DNA from: Linderina pennispora
Taxonomy: Eukaryota; Kickxellomycota; Kickxellomycetes; Kickxellales; Kickxellaceae
Direction: 5' to 3'
Length of the DNA stretch: 64,000 nucleotides
Assembly: GCF_002104995.1 (NCBI RefSeq)
Contig: NW_024468254.1
Location: 558,001 to 622,000 of the forward strand
The position numbers were made by a program, and so were the translations under genes. Position 1 is the stretch's first letter, and every line of letters starts with the position of its first letter. Under the pieces are notes generated by a model. It was not told the origin of the DNA and did not search any database. It saw only the letters and a list, made by a program, of their open reading frames with translations. Shown in pieces: positions 1-11,100 of this stretch.

Positions 1-339
1 GCCACACACAGAATGTCCATCACCATTTTCTCCCCAAAATCAATCCGACACAAGCGACGGACAGGCTCATGGAGCGAGGGTGTGCTGAACACAGGCACAC
101 GCAAATTACTGCTGCATGTGGATACCGCTCGCACACCTCCGGCTAGACGTGCACAATGCAGCCTGAAACATAGTGTGCCGAGCCATCCATTGTAGCTCGA
201 ATCCCAGGGAAGCCTCTGCTTCCAAAGCATGGTAAACCGCACAATGCCCAGCCGTCCAGACACGCTCTCGTCAACCGCACACAGTACACACAAAATCCCA
301 CAATAGCCGCATTGTTGGGGAGGAACGGCATGTCTCTAC
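1..339. other. Left-edge flank, no gene seen
   Basis: This stretch lies downstream of the minus-strand mS23 gene. Only short, composition-poor reading frames occur and none resembles a protein I recognise. It probably holds the mS23 3' UTR and intergenic sequence. Confidence 0.5.
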
Positions 340-798
340 TTACTGCTCGCCAGTGACCTGGCTCGAGCCGCTGCTCAGCCGGCTCCAGTTGGTCTCCGTT
401 CTGCCATTTGGCTCCATGACGATGCGCGGGCGCAGCAGCTCAAACGGATGCCGCTTGTAAAACTCGCGACGCAGCGAGTCCTCCGGGAACTCGATCTTGG
501 GCGGCTTCGGGCTGCGCGTCTTCAGATTGCGCTTCCGGTGGTTGATCGCCACACAGCCAACTGGCAGCGCCCGCGACACCTGTCCGATCGCCTCCGATCC
601 AGCCGCCGCCGCCTTGGTCTTCTCAAATGGCAGCTGACCCTTGGTCGAAAAATACGACGGATCGCGCACCAGGCTCGCCGATGCTGGCGTATTCTGCATT
701 GCCTTCAGCCAGGCGGGTGCCTTATCGCGCAGCTTAGCGTCCAAGAGCTTCTCGTAAACGTGCTGAATTTGCCGCGCGGTCGAGGGTTTCTTGTACAT
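340..798 (-). CDS. RSM25: Mitochondrial small ribosomal subunit protein mS23 (Rsm25-like)
   Basis: This is a 152-residue protein of the mitochondrial ribosomal small subunit, acting in mitochondrial translation. The N-terminal helix (about residues 8-30) reads RQIQHVYEKLLDAKLRDKAP followed by AWL, the pattern typical of the Rsm25/mS23 family. The C-terminal block around residues 105-135 (PPKIEFPEDSLRREFYKRHP, then the FELLRPRIV segment) matches the family's conserved end. The start chosen is the internal ATG at 798. The longer frame reaching 927 adds 43 residues with no family resemblance and would be 5' UTR. The length is shorter than the roughly 260 residues of the yeast protein, closer to metazoan mS23. 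No intron is needed. It is divergent to MLH3, with about 320 bp between the start codons. Confidence 0.8.
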   Translation of the reverse strand: MYKKPSTARQIQHVYEKLLDAKLRDKAPAWLKAMQNTPASASLVRDPSYFSTKGQLPFEKTKAAAAGSEAIGQVSRALPVGCVAINHRKRNLKTRSPKPPKIEFPEDSLRREFYKRHPFELLRPRIVMEPNGRTETNWSRLSSGSSQVTGEQ

Positions 799-1117
799 TT
801 TTATAGCGGATTTTAGAATTGAGCGAGGTGGATTTGAGCTAATGAGAGTGCTGACTGAGCCAAAAAGACAAGCAGCGAGATAACCCCCGCTGCTTGCATT
901 GCAATAATTTGGACTTGAATTTCTCAATTTTTTCTACAAGCGCACAGATCAGCCATATCTCGAGAGCTTAATTGCTGATTTGATCTCCCATACGAGCCTT
1001 GGTGATTGGTGGGCAATGCCCCTGCTATATCCTCGCCCAGGGTATCGACCATCTAACCCGCTCCATCTGCTGCTTTCCCTCCATTCCTGCCTATTCACAC
1101 ACCCCACCTCCAACAGC
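799..1117. promoter_or_regulatory. Divergent intergenic region, mS23 / MLH3
   Basis: These 319 bp separate the start codons of the minus-strand mS23 gene and plus-strand MLH3, so they should hold both promoters. I see no clear TATA box. The MLH3-proximal part is CT-rich on the plus strand, as is common in fungal leaders. Confidence 0.4.
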
Positions 1118-3962
1118 ATGAGTATCCAGCAACTCCCAGACAGATGCATTCGCTTGGTGCGTTCAGGAGCGTCGATAACCGATATTTGTGATGTCGTGCT
1201 AGAGCTAGTCTACAACAGTACGTACTCGCTACGCCCCTCTTTCGCCTGTGACACAAGCAAAATCTGGCTTTCAACTACTTATCCGCCTTTATTGGTTACA
1301 TGTAGGCATTGATGCTTCTGCAACTCGCATCGTTATTTGCATCAACTTGCCTCAGTTCTCCGCTTCAGTTCAGGACAATGGCTGTGGAATCGACGCCATT
1401 GGAATGCAAAGCATCGGCCGAAGGTATCACACGTCCAAGCTCTTTGCCGATCGCAACACACGTGGCTTTCGTGGAGAAGGTACCAGTTGTTAGCACAGCC
1501 TTGCAATCTCGCTATGCTATAGGCTGACAAACTTATTTTTATAGCTCTGGCCAACATCTCAAACATTGGGTTGATCGACGTGACCAGCCGTAGCACGCGT
1601 GCAAACACATACATGAGATGCCTTGTTCGCAACGAACGCCAGCTTCTCTGCAGCCGAGTCCAGCAAGCAGCAGAATCAGAATTCAGCAACACCACAGTGC
1701 GGGTGCAAAACATATTTGGCAGCTACCCAGTGAGACGACAGATCATGCAGGAATCCACCAGGAGAGTCCTGGACACTCTACGGGCGCGACTCTTGAGCTG
1801 CGCACTGGCTGACCCAGAGATCTCGCTGCGGCTGGTCAATGAGGGGAGCGGGTCAACAATTCTGCACTGGAACAGCACTCGGTCCCTGAGCCACCGCGTT
1901 GCACAAATATATGGGCCGCGCGTTGCACAGGCAAGTAAATGCCGTATTGGCCAACGCAGTGTTTTTCCAGCGTACCACCACATATTTTCATGCAATTTTC
2001 TGCTGACGAATTCCTAACCTTTGTTGTGTAGGATCTCGATTTCATTTCTATGGAGTTCGGACGATACTTGCTCCGGGGATCAGTGTCAAGGAAGCCTGCT
2101 CTATCTGTAAGTAAGATGCCCTGATCTGTGTTTGGGTGCAATGTCGATCATTTGACCTCATTGGCTTGGTTAAACTTCCTATAACGGCCATGTAGCGAAT
2201 CCAATATATATGTAAGTAGCATGATATATATTTTCCCTACACTGTCGCCCGGGTAATTTCAAACGGCAGCTAAAACTATGACTATTTGCTGTAGTTGTTG
2301 ACCGTGCGCCAAATGCAATACCTGCGCTGGCAGCCGTGGCCGAGTCCGTGTTTAGCAATAGTCAATATACAAGCCAGGTAAGCAAGCAGCTTCAAAAGGA
2401 CGGATCAATCCTTAGCATTGATAGTCCCAATAGCATATGCCTCATGCAAACCGTGTCAGTGTAGGAAAACCCTGCTATTGATTCCAGGTCGGCCGGCGAT
2501 TTGCGGGCGCAATACCCCGTGTTTGTGCTAATGATAACAACAAAATCAGAGACCACTGGCGGCAGTGGTTCGCTTGATGTGTGGGCGGAGCGAAAAAACC
2601 CATCTGTAAGTAGAGCGCATTGTTATATCCAGAACACCGAGCCAAACAATTCATAGCTTCCAAACATCGAATTTGTATTGGTTGATTCTGTTGTAGGTGA
2701 CACCCGAAATGAAGCGCCTCGTTGTCATGGCCTGTTTAAAGTTCCTACGGAAGTATTCGCTGGTGACAGACGCACAAATGAAGTACATCATTGATGGAAT
2801 TGACACACCACCACGTACGAAACGTAAGGCTGACGACAGTCTAGGCACTGATTTGGCGGAAGGCACTGCTCGTGGCGAGTCTGTGTCGTCGCGGCCACAA
2901 ACACAGTCGCAGAGCCTGCTACGCCCTAGGTATGTAAAGTTGCTAGGATCGACGGACAGCCGTGCAAAACAGTCCTGCCTTTATTCACTAAATAGCGCGT
3001 GATCTGTAGGTTCCCACTGATGCCCAGTCTGCGACAACCACCGTATGTGTCGCATGAGGACGACTGGCATGGCCGCAGGCCAATTCCAAAGGCAAAATCG
3101 CTTGCACTTGACATGGACAACGGCAACCTTGATGTGGCCGATCCACAAGCAGTGCTACAGGCAGCAGCAGTCATCGGACAGGCGGACAACAAGTTTATCA
3201 TGTGCCAGTCAAATGGAGTGTTGCTGGCCATTGACCAGCATGCGGCTGACGAGCGCATCAGACTTGAGCACTTTTATAGTAGCCTGAGCGCGGCACTGGC
3301 TCAAATATCCGGACTGGGTGTCAGAGATACAATTGCTCATGTGGAGGGCATTACTCTGCTCATGCCACCGGTGCAGGTTGTACTCAGCCGGCATGACTGT
3401 GACACAGCGCTGTCGCAGGCCGACAAGTTCAAGAGACTTGGTTTCATTATCAGTGAGGATGGAAGACGGGATCCACAAGATATGGTAGAATCGCATGTGG
3501 TGATCGAATGTGCTCCGACTGTGCTAGTGTCACGGTTCACTGGTGACATGCGACGAGTCGACAGATATGCGAAGGAGCTGGTGATCGCAATTTCACAGTG
3601 GCGGCCGCTGCACAGCGCTAGAGGCGTGCGGGCTTTGTCAGCCAGTCAGCAGCATAGCCAGCCGGCGGAACCAGATTTGGAGGCTGCGGACGGGTGGCCA
3701 GCGCTGGCTAACGTTCCACCACTAATCGCTGAATCCCTAAAGTCGATTGCGTGCCGCGGAGCAATAAAATTCAACGATCCGCTGTCACACTGTGAGTGCA
3801 CGGCTCTGGTACGCGACTTGGCTCGGTGCCGGTTTGCAGGATTCTGCGCACATGGCAGGTAGGTTATGCATATTCACATACACTGTTGTTGCTGTTGCTG
3901 TTGCTGAATACTTACATTTGTCACGCTGTAGGCGATCACTCGCTCAAATAGCCTGGTTATGA
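1118..3962 (+). CDS. MLH3: MutL homologue MLH3 (mismatch repair / meiotic crossover endonuclease subunit)
   Basis: MLH3 pairs with MLH1 to form MutL-gamma, a nicking endonuclease for mismatch repair and meiotic crossover resolution. My model has ten exons: 1118-1217, 1306-1479, 1545-1930, 2032-2106, 2196-2211, 2295-2377, 2465-2605, 2697-2929, 3010-3858 and 3932-3962. This gives 2088 nt, or 695 residues, in one continuous frame. The N-terminal GHKL ATPase shows ELVYNSIDA, VQDNGCGI, RYHTSK and GFRGEALANIS across spliced joints. The exon 4-6 junctions restore RIQYIFVDRAPN. The C-terminal endonuclease domain has DQHAADERIRLE, ACRGAIKFND and CAHGRRS. The last motif usually carries Pro after HGR; here it is Arg. 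One intron (after 1930) begins GCAAGT, a GC-AG type, and exon 5 is only 16 nt. MLH3 rather than PMS1 or MLH1 is chosen from the C-terminal motifs. Exon edges are inferred by hand. Confidence 0.85.
3882..3906 (+). repeat. CTGTTG microsatellite in the last MLH3 intron
   Basis: A short run of (TGTTGC)-type units lies in the intron between 3859 and 3931, upstream of the acceptor. It is non-coding in the proposed model. Confidence 0.6.
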
Positions 3963-4652
3963 AGGATACCGTGTCTCTAGCTGCAACAGCCAGCCAGAGT
4001 GATCAAGTAGCTGTTTAGATGAGTCTGTGTCAGGAATGAATAAAATCGAACTGACTAGTGAGGAGGGGTTTAGACAAATACTTAACCTGATATGGTAATA
4101 AATGCTCTCAAGTTCACATTTGAAACAAGCAAGCCAAACGGTGACTGAAAAGAAGTGAGGGGCCAGGTGGTCTCCTGGAATTTGATTATAGACGTGTTTG
4201 GATTGACCATGGTGGCGTTGGAGGGTATCGGCACTCTGGGGCCAACAGATGATACATTTCAGAAACAACATATGTAGAACCAGAAGCCTTCCTTCTATCG
4301 GCGCTCATGGCAGTCCACAAATAATAAAGAGAATAACGGTAAGTGCCTAGAAAAGATTTTGGTCAAGATATCTGGGAGGTATGTATTAGATAGCATGTGT
4401 TCCTAGTAGTAAAACTATGTGTGCTGATCAAGCAGATTTTAAACGTTCACAAGTATATATTGGAAAACCCATGCGGAATCCCCGCTACTAGGTGCCAGCA
4501 AATGGTATTTAAGCGAACGCTGAGTGCGCATACGGAGCCCATAGCTAAGCCGCGCATGGCCCTGGACAAAGCTGCGCCATTCTCAGTGAGTAAGCCGTCT
4601 CGGATGTGACTGAACAACCCTAGCAGCATGATACATAGCTGGCAGACGCTAC
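3963..4652. other. Convergent intergenic region, no gene seen
   Basis: About 690 bp lie between the ends of MLH3 (+) and the aldo-keto reductase (-). Small frames on both strands have no recognisable features. It probably carries both 3' UTRs. Confidence 0.5.
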
Positions 4653-5573
4653 TCATGCCTCCTCGAAGCCGAACATGCCCTGGTACGCTTTGCCAAAGAA
4701 GTTGCCTGGTTCGGCAAACCGCGCCCGGTGGGTGATGGCGTTGATCTTGGCAAAGTCCTCATCGGTAATGCCTGCCAGATGGAAGTTCTCGATAATGCGC
4801 TCTTTGTTAGTCGACTTGGGGATGACGACCGTCCCGCGCTTAACACCCCAAGCAAGCAGTACCTGTGACGGCGTGACATTGCGCGCCTTGGCAATTTCGG
4901 TAATTACTGGGTCATCGCGCAGATTGAACTCAGCAGTGGAGCCCAGTGGCGAATAAGCCGTCACCAGGATCCTGTTGGCCTTGCAGAACTCGACGAGCTT
5001 GGGCTGCGGCAGATACGGATGCAATTCGACTTGGTTCGTAGCCGGCACGACCGAGGTGTTAGCCAGCAGACGCTCGAGATTGGCCTGCGAAAAGTTCGAC
5101 ACACCAATGGCCCTGGTCTTGCCCGTCTCCAGCAGCTTCTCCATGGCCTTGTATGTCTCGACAAAGTCTACCTGGGGGTCGCACTCCGGGATGCCCTCGT
5201 ATGGCTTGTCTGGCAGCGTGATGCTGAGCGTTGAGTGCATGAGGTACATGTCGACATAGTCCAGGCCAAGGTTCCTCAGAGATTCATCGAGACCCTTGGC
5301 AACATCCTCGGGCTTATGGAACGTGTTCCAGAGCTTGGTCGTGACAAACAGCTCGGATCTAGGTACGCCGCTGTTGCGGATTCCCTCACCGACCTCGGGT
5401 TCGTTGCGGTAGATCCACGCTCCATCAATGTGCCGGTATCCGGCACAGATCGCCTCCTCGACTGCCTTGGCGACAAGTCCAGGCTCAGAACGCCAGGTCC
5501 CGAGACCGATGGCGGGCATCTTGGCACCCGTGTTGAGGGTGAACGACTGGGCTGAAGTAGCAGGCGACGACAT
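4653..5573 (-). CDS. Aldo-keto reductase
   Basis: This 306-residue NADPH-dependent aldo-keto reductase resembles the fungal Gcy1/Ypr1 aldehyde reductase group. It should reduce aldehydes or ketones to alcohols in the cytosol. The family barrel is complete. It starts KMPAIGLGTWRSEPG and continues with YRHIDGAWIYRNE, which carries the catalytic Asp and Tyr. TKLWN holds the catalytic Lys, and YLMHST holds the catalytic His (usually followed by Trp-Pro, here Ser-Thr). GVSNFSQANLERLL, NQVELHPYLPQ and the coenzyme-binding VIPKSTNKERIIEN also match the family. No intron is needed. The first ATG gives a standard N-terminus. The precise substrate cannot be read from the sequence. Confidence 0.9.
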   Translation of the reverse strand: MSSPATSAQSFTLNTGAKMPAIGLGTWRSEPGLVAKAVEEAICAGYRHIDGAWIYRNEPEVGEGIRNSGVPRSELFVTTKLWNTFHKPEDVAKGLDESLRNLGLDYVDMYLMHSTLSITLPDKPYEGIPECDPQVDFVETYKAMEKLLETGKTRAIGVSNFSQANLERLLANTSVVPATNQVELHPYLPQPKLVEFCKANRILVTAYSPLGSTAEFNLRDDPVITEIAKARNVTPSQVLLAWGVKRGTVVIPKSTNKERIIENFHLAGITDEDFAKINAITHRARFAEPGNFFGKAYQGMFGFEEA

Positions 5574-5653
5574 GGCTAGAGATTGGTGAGTTGGCAGGTT
5601 CAGAATTTATTGGTTTCTGGGATTGGCAGACACCTGTAGCCTGGCACTTGGGG

Positions 5654-5660
5654 TTTTATA
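5654..5660 (-). promoter_or_regulatory. Probable TATA box of the aldo-keto reductase gene
   Basis: Reading on the minus strand, TATAAAA lies about 80 bp upstream of the ATG, a usual distance for a fungal core promoter. Confidence 0.45.
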
Positions 5661-6172
5661 CCCTGGCATGGTGGAGGCACATCATCTAGACCTCACTAGG
5701 ATTCCCCTCATCCACCGACATGCATCGGAACTGTCACCCTTTTTGAAATACTCTGAGCATCGGTTGAGCCTAGGTTTTAAGGAACGGTAAAGCATGCGGG
5801 TTCCATTATGTTGCGGCCACAAGCCATGCCAGTGAGAGGATTGCTTGTTTGATATCTCAGCATACACAAGATTACAAATCCTAGCAACTTCTATCCCCTC
5901 CGATACAATTCCGACTACAAAAAAGCGCTGATATTCTCGGAAATACTATATGGTCTTGGCACCTGCCTCACTGCCGAATATGTCAACAGCCTAAACATTT
6001 GATCCCAGACTGATCTTGTGATTGGCGATGTATTCATAGGGTGAATTTAATTTTATGCGCAGCCAGACATGATTGGGCTGGCCATTCAGTCAACAAAGGG
6101 CTGCTGGATATTTGCACTTTTTTCTTCACTCATTCAGCATTTTCAACCCCTGCATTCTCCACCTCTTTTGCA
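5661..6172. other. Upstream intergenic region
   Basis: This region lies between the divergent aldo-keto reductase and the putative plus-strand gene starting at 6173. It has no supported reading frame. It is AT-richer than the coding regions and probably contains regulatory sequence for both neighbours. Confidence 0.4.
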
Positions 6173-7044
6173 ATGACTATCGGCCCATCACACCCCCTGT
6201 CGGGCTCAAAGCGCAAACGCACCAACACTAATATACAAGGCGCTGGCAACAAGACCAGCCAGCCACCAGCAACACCCGAAACTAAAAAGCAAAACACACG
6301 GGCGTCGAGTAAAAGTATCTATTTAAAGCAGAAATATTCTACATGCATTAGCGACCACAAACATTTAATATTGATGATTTCTATCAAATAAGTCAAGTAG
6401 GCGGGACTGCTAGTAGCCACAGCATGACATACGGATTCACACCCTCGAAGCACTCGTCGCAGAGCGCTGGCGCACTGTCCAACACGTCGAGGGATCTATC
6501 AGATATCCAAGAGGAACGGAAAGGGCGGGGGGAGGCAGATATAGCGGAGTGTCTGCAGGAGGTTAAAGATGCTGTGCTGAGGTATATACATTCTCTATTT
6601 TTGCTCTGTGGTTTTAAAAAGTTGTGGAATACTAAAATGCAACTTCAAAGCGGAAGAGAACAAAGTGGAAACTGCAAATGTTGTGTGGAATCATTTTAAT
6701 CATCGCCGTAGCTCAGACATGGCGCATTGGCGAAGCCGGGAAAACAGGCTGTGATTGATCATGCCTTAAACTCTGATGATATGGTATTCTGTTGCGCTGA
6801 TGAGAAGTTTTCGTTGGTTCGCGCTGGGTCAGTTGAAACCACCACGTCGGTCTTGACATCGCTGGGTACGAAACATATCTTTGGACAAGTGCAACATAAT
6901 AATAATAATAATCACCACTATAATTATCATAATCATAGTGCTTTACCTCCATGTGATGTGAATATAACATACTTGTTATTTGAGCAGATGTGGTGCATGG
7001 TAAAGACTGCCTACTATATTTATCCTGAAGTAAAAATGCACTAA
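6173..7044 (+). CDS. Putative spliced protein of unknown function, about 183 residues
   Basis: I do not recognise this protein. The model has exons 6173-6314, 6401-6581, 6717-6888 and 6988-7044. The first two junctions (phase 1 and phase 2) keep a single open frame, and both have good donors (GTATCT, GTATAT) and YAG acceptors. The N-terminal 75 residues are basic and Ser/Thr-rich with a likely nuclear localisation signal (SGSKRKR). A short charged helix follows (SDIQEERKGRGEADIAECLQ), then a more globular segment containing DHALNSDDMVFCCADEKFSL. The fourth exon is the weakest part: the gene could instead end differently, because the donor GTGCAA is poor. Its last codon would overlap the end of the opposing gene by four bases. 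Confidence 0.4.
6894..6942. repeat. AAT-type microsatellite
   Basis: A simple AAT/CAT-rich tract lies within the proposed third intron of the putative plus-strand gene. Its lack of codon-like structure supports an intronic or non-coding status. Confidence 0.6.
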
Positions 7045-7827
7045 TGAGCACTTTCGGAAAAGCTCCGGATGGCAGTCATGTCATTGAGAGTTTTGGTTAA
7101 CATCTGCTCCAAGTCCATACTGTGTTCATTCCACTCATCAGTTTGTTCTATTGCCTCTGGGCTTACATATCTCACGACTAGGTTTTCTGATGCAAGAAGA
7201 GATTCTCGTGCAATTTTTCCAGCAACTCCAATTTCATGTTAGCTCACCCTATTGCTGCTGTCACTGTTAACTCCATGGAGAAGGAACAACAGAAAATCAG
7301 TGTAATGTCCAGCTATCAGCTTCTCATCTTTATTGTCTGTGCTGTGCTGTGCTGAATTTAGGCATGGGTGGGTCTGGCTGCATTCAGATGCGAATCTGAT
7401 AGCCCGTCAACGCCAGCTACATCTGCTCTTGCTGGGACTCACAAGCACTTGCAAGGTATTCTCCATTCTACTGGCTATTCTGGCAATGATTTTGTGCGTA
7501 GCACCAACCACAGTCAGGTTCTTTGGCTTGATGACTGCGCCCAATCCATCAATACCATTGAGCCAGAAATGTCCTCTCCAGGCCATTTCTGAGCTGTGAC
7601 AGGTACCCCTTATGTCAGGCTTTGCTTTTTGTTCTCTGTCGGCATCTGGAGGGTTTCGCCATCATTTGTGCTAGGCTTTAGAGATCTCTTTGCCTTTTGC
7701 GACGACTTGATGACCTTGAGTCTTGGATAATAATTATCACATCTCGCTTTAACGACTGATGCTGGTGTGTTGGTAGACTCTGGTGTCCCAATGGGACTGA
7801 TCTTCACTTGAGAGGGTTTGCGCCGAG
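7041..7827 (-). CDS. Putative spliced protein of unknown function (C-terminal exons; model incomplete)
   Basis: Several minus-strand segments look coding but cannot be joined with certainty. The last ends at 7041 with a frame ending EQMLTKTLNDMTAIRSFSES-A-H, preceded by VVRYVSPEAIEQTDEWNEHS. An upstream exon includes DNKDEKLIAGHYTDFLLFLL, with a plausible acceptor near 7360. Before it, a globular-looking segment (WRGHFWLNGIDGLGAVIKPK, then NLTVVGATHKIIARIASRM) ends at a strong GTGAGT donor near 7440. A basic, Ser/Pro-rich segment from 7827 to about 7612 (RRKPSQVKISPIGTPESTN) may be the N-terminal part. The frame between this and the globular segment is not resolved. A plus-strand frame at 7368-7592 competes with the globular segment, but its composition is less protein-like. 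No family is recognised. Confidence 0.35.
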
Positions 7828-8132
7828 CTATTATGCATATGAAATATATATTACCATGAAAGAAACAGCAGTAGATATGGAGGTGGGACAATGAATAGAA
7901 GCAAGAAACTGTGGCCTGCCTAGAGAGCGCAGTCTACTTGTTTCCTCAGTCTAGAAATCGAAACTCGTTCAAAAATCATCATCACTAAATCAATACGGCT
8001 GGGGATTATATGGTAAATCGACTGAGAATTGACAGCAAAACATCGCCAAGCCAGTGTAGTTGAACTCGCAACTTGCTGTGAATATATTGTAAATGATGCA
8101 TGGAGAAGAAAGAGGGTGAAGGGGCTGGTATA

Positions 8133-11100
8133 TCACAGGCAGCTATACGAAGCGATCGGTAACCACCCATCGGTGTCAGTATGGTACATGATTATCCATG
8201 CCCCGCGCTCCTTGACCGTGTGCCGCAGGATGTACCCCTGGTCCTTTGGCTGATACACAAACTTTTGCTGCTGACCGCTGGGGCTGCGCAGCTGCAGGTG
8301 GAACAGGCGGTCGTCGCCGACAGGCACCAAATGGAAGTACACAGACTCGCCCAGCCGGAACTCGCCCTCGGCCGGCTCCTTGATGTAAAACTCGTTGGGA
8401 GTCGCTGCATTTGGCTGCACGAACGGCGCTACACATGGCCGTCCCGTATGCACCACCGGGAACATACACGCAAGCGGATATGTCTTTGACGTGGCAATGG
8501 TCTTGATGCTGCCTTCTTCATCGACATCCTTGATGCGCGAATAGTCAGCGCCTGTAGCCGACCGCTTTTCCTTGTTATGCAGGAATCCCAGCAGCTTCTG
8601 TGCCGTTCTTGGCGACGCAGGCATCGGCCCGTCGGACGCACGCTTCGGCTGCAATGCCAGACGCGTGCCACAGTACACCTTCACTAGGCCGCGCACGTCT
8701 TGGCTGCGTACACCCACCAGGATCTTGACCATGCGCTGGCCGCGGTAGTCAACGCACTGTGCCAGCAGTGGTTGTCGGGCGACAATGCGCCCGCTACCAT
8801 TGCTGTCATGCAACTCGACCTCGGCAAACACAGACAACGTCGAGTCGCGCAGACATAGCACCAGTGGCCGAACTTCCTCGTCCTTCAGCTCGATTCGCGG
8901 GACATGCGGCAGGTTCAGTAGCTTCACTTTGCTCTGGAAAAACGCCGGCCGCACATACGGCAGCATCCAGAAAATCGGCAGCGGCACCACAGGGTCCAGG
9001 TACTGCAGCTCAGGCTGGGACGGATAGTGTGTGTAGATGAGCTCCTTGGGCGTTGCCAAGAAAAACCACGTGTCAGTTTTTGTGGTCAGATTCATGATAT
9101 GCGAGCGCGCTGCACATGCTGTGTCCACCAGCCTGTACTCGCCGTCAAGACATACCGAGTTCCATACATGATTCGGAACCGGCAGTACAGCTCCACGGTA
9201 ACTGTCAAGTGGCTGTCGCATGTATCCACTGATGGTCTGGCACTCAATGCCCAGAGCGTCCATCATGGCCTTGAACAGGTACGCATACCCGGCACCACGC
9301 GACCGCTTGCGCTGCACCACAATGCTGGGCAGCTCTTGCTGCTCGTACTCGTCCGAGTTTTCAGGCGGTGGACTGGTGTCATACTGCACGTTAGTCGCGA
9401 TCCACATGAAGACGGCGCGCACCCGCTCAATCGGCGTGTTAAACGGTCGCCCCACATGCTGCGTGGCCAGTGCCTCGGCACTGACCTTGCTGGAGCCGGT
9501 TTTAATCATTGCTACCTGGCGGTCCACCTTGGACCAGTTAGTCATCTGCGGATGCGACACGGTGCCACCAAACTTGAACACGGGCTTGGCCATCTTGACA
9601 AAGTTGATCGGGGTCACGTTGGCAGGCAGCGACCCAGTTACGCGTTCGTCTAGCTGTGTCACAAACCCATCAGGAATACCGGCACTAGCTGACGAGTGCG
9701 TGCGGGAATGGGGTCTGTACATTGGGTCATTCATGTATGTTGGCGACTGTGACGGCCCAATGTTGGCAGGGAACGGCGACATTGCGCCGTCGCGTCGTGC
9801 AAACGTACCAGACGGTGCCGATGAGAATGTGCCCTGCATGCCGGTAGGGGTGGGCGGGCCGCGCGGTCGCTGGGTGTTATCGGATTTCACTGTGTCGCTC
9901 TGGCCGGGAGTAGCCGTCGGCGTGCGCATCTGCACTGACGACCTCGATGGCATCAGCGTTGACCCACGCGCGGGACTGCTTCCAAAAGATGCTGGGCGCA
10001 TTTGATCCGCAGCTGGTGTGGTAGTTGCTTGGCTGGAAGGAGCGCTCTGAGCCAACTCCGGCATTGTGGATGTAGCTATTGATGCTGCACGACTTGGTCG
10101 CTGTTGCAAAGTAGGTGTTTGCTGCTGTAGTCTATCCTGAACTATGCCCTGTGCGGCGCCAGGCATCATTGTGCCTTGCGGGCTGGCAGCTGCAGGCGCT
10201 GTTGTCAGTTGCGGGCCAGCTGTGTGGCTGCGTGGGCGGCCATATGTATCTAAACCAGCAAGCTGCGTGCTAGCCTCAGGTGTCGCCGTACCTTGCTGCT
10301 GTGATTGCTGCTGTGATTGCTGCTGCTGCTGTTGATACTGTGGAGGTTGCTGCTGTTGCATGAATGCAGGTTCCATAGACACAGGCGTCACGCTACTCGT
10401 CGGGCGCTGCATCTGCTGCTGGTTGTAGAACCCTGCTGCGCTGACCGGTTGCGATGGCACGGTCTGATAGTTGCTGATTGGCATGCCTGTAACTGGATCC
10501 ACATACTGTGTCATCGGCTGCTGCGCTGGGTACTGCATCAGAGGGGGCTGCATCTGGAACGATGAGAATGGCCGTCCCTCATGATCCACCGTGGGCACCA
10601 GCGGTATTTGGTTGCCATGCTGGTCCATCCCCATCATTGTGCCATCTGGCAGCTGATACATGTACACTATCGGAGATTGGAGCACCGGTATCTGCTGTGG
10701 GAACTGCGAGACCTGCGACTGCGGGCGCATCGTTTGTGGCTGCTGCACCTGCGAGACAGGCTGTGGAGGAACTGGCAGACCTGATTGCTGCGGTTGCTGC
10801 TGCGGTTGCTGTGGTGGCTGGATTGATGTAACGGTACCCTGTGAGTACGCAATGGTCTGGATAGTGCTCTGGCTGCGGTGCAGGTCGTTTGTGTCGCTGA
10901 GGGTAGGAGTATCAATAGAGAAATTCATCTGGCGCTGGAAATCAGAGGCAAGATCATAGCGCGTGTCATAGTTGCCATTATATAGTGCCTCGTGCGCTGC
11001 TTTAGGCTTCTCCACAGGGGTCTGGACTATACGCACGCTGCCAGCATTCGGGCGGATTCGAGCCTTATTCTTTGTTGCCTTCGGCTTATGCGACTCGCTG

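Noticed and set aside
7368-7592. 75-codon plus-strand open frame with a good upstream acceptor
   Set aside because: It competes with the minus-strand segment over the same bases. The minus reading has better hydrophobic patterning and a stronger GTGAGT donor. The plus frame is Ser/Thr/His-rich without structure. This is not settled.
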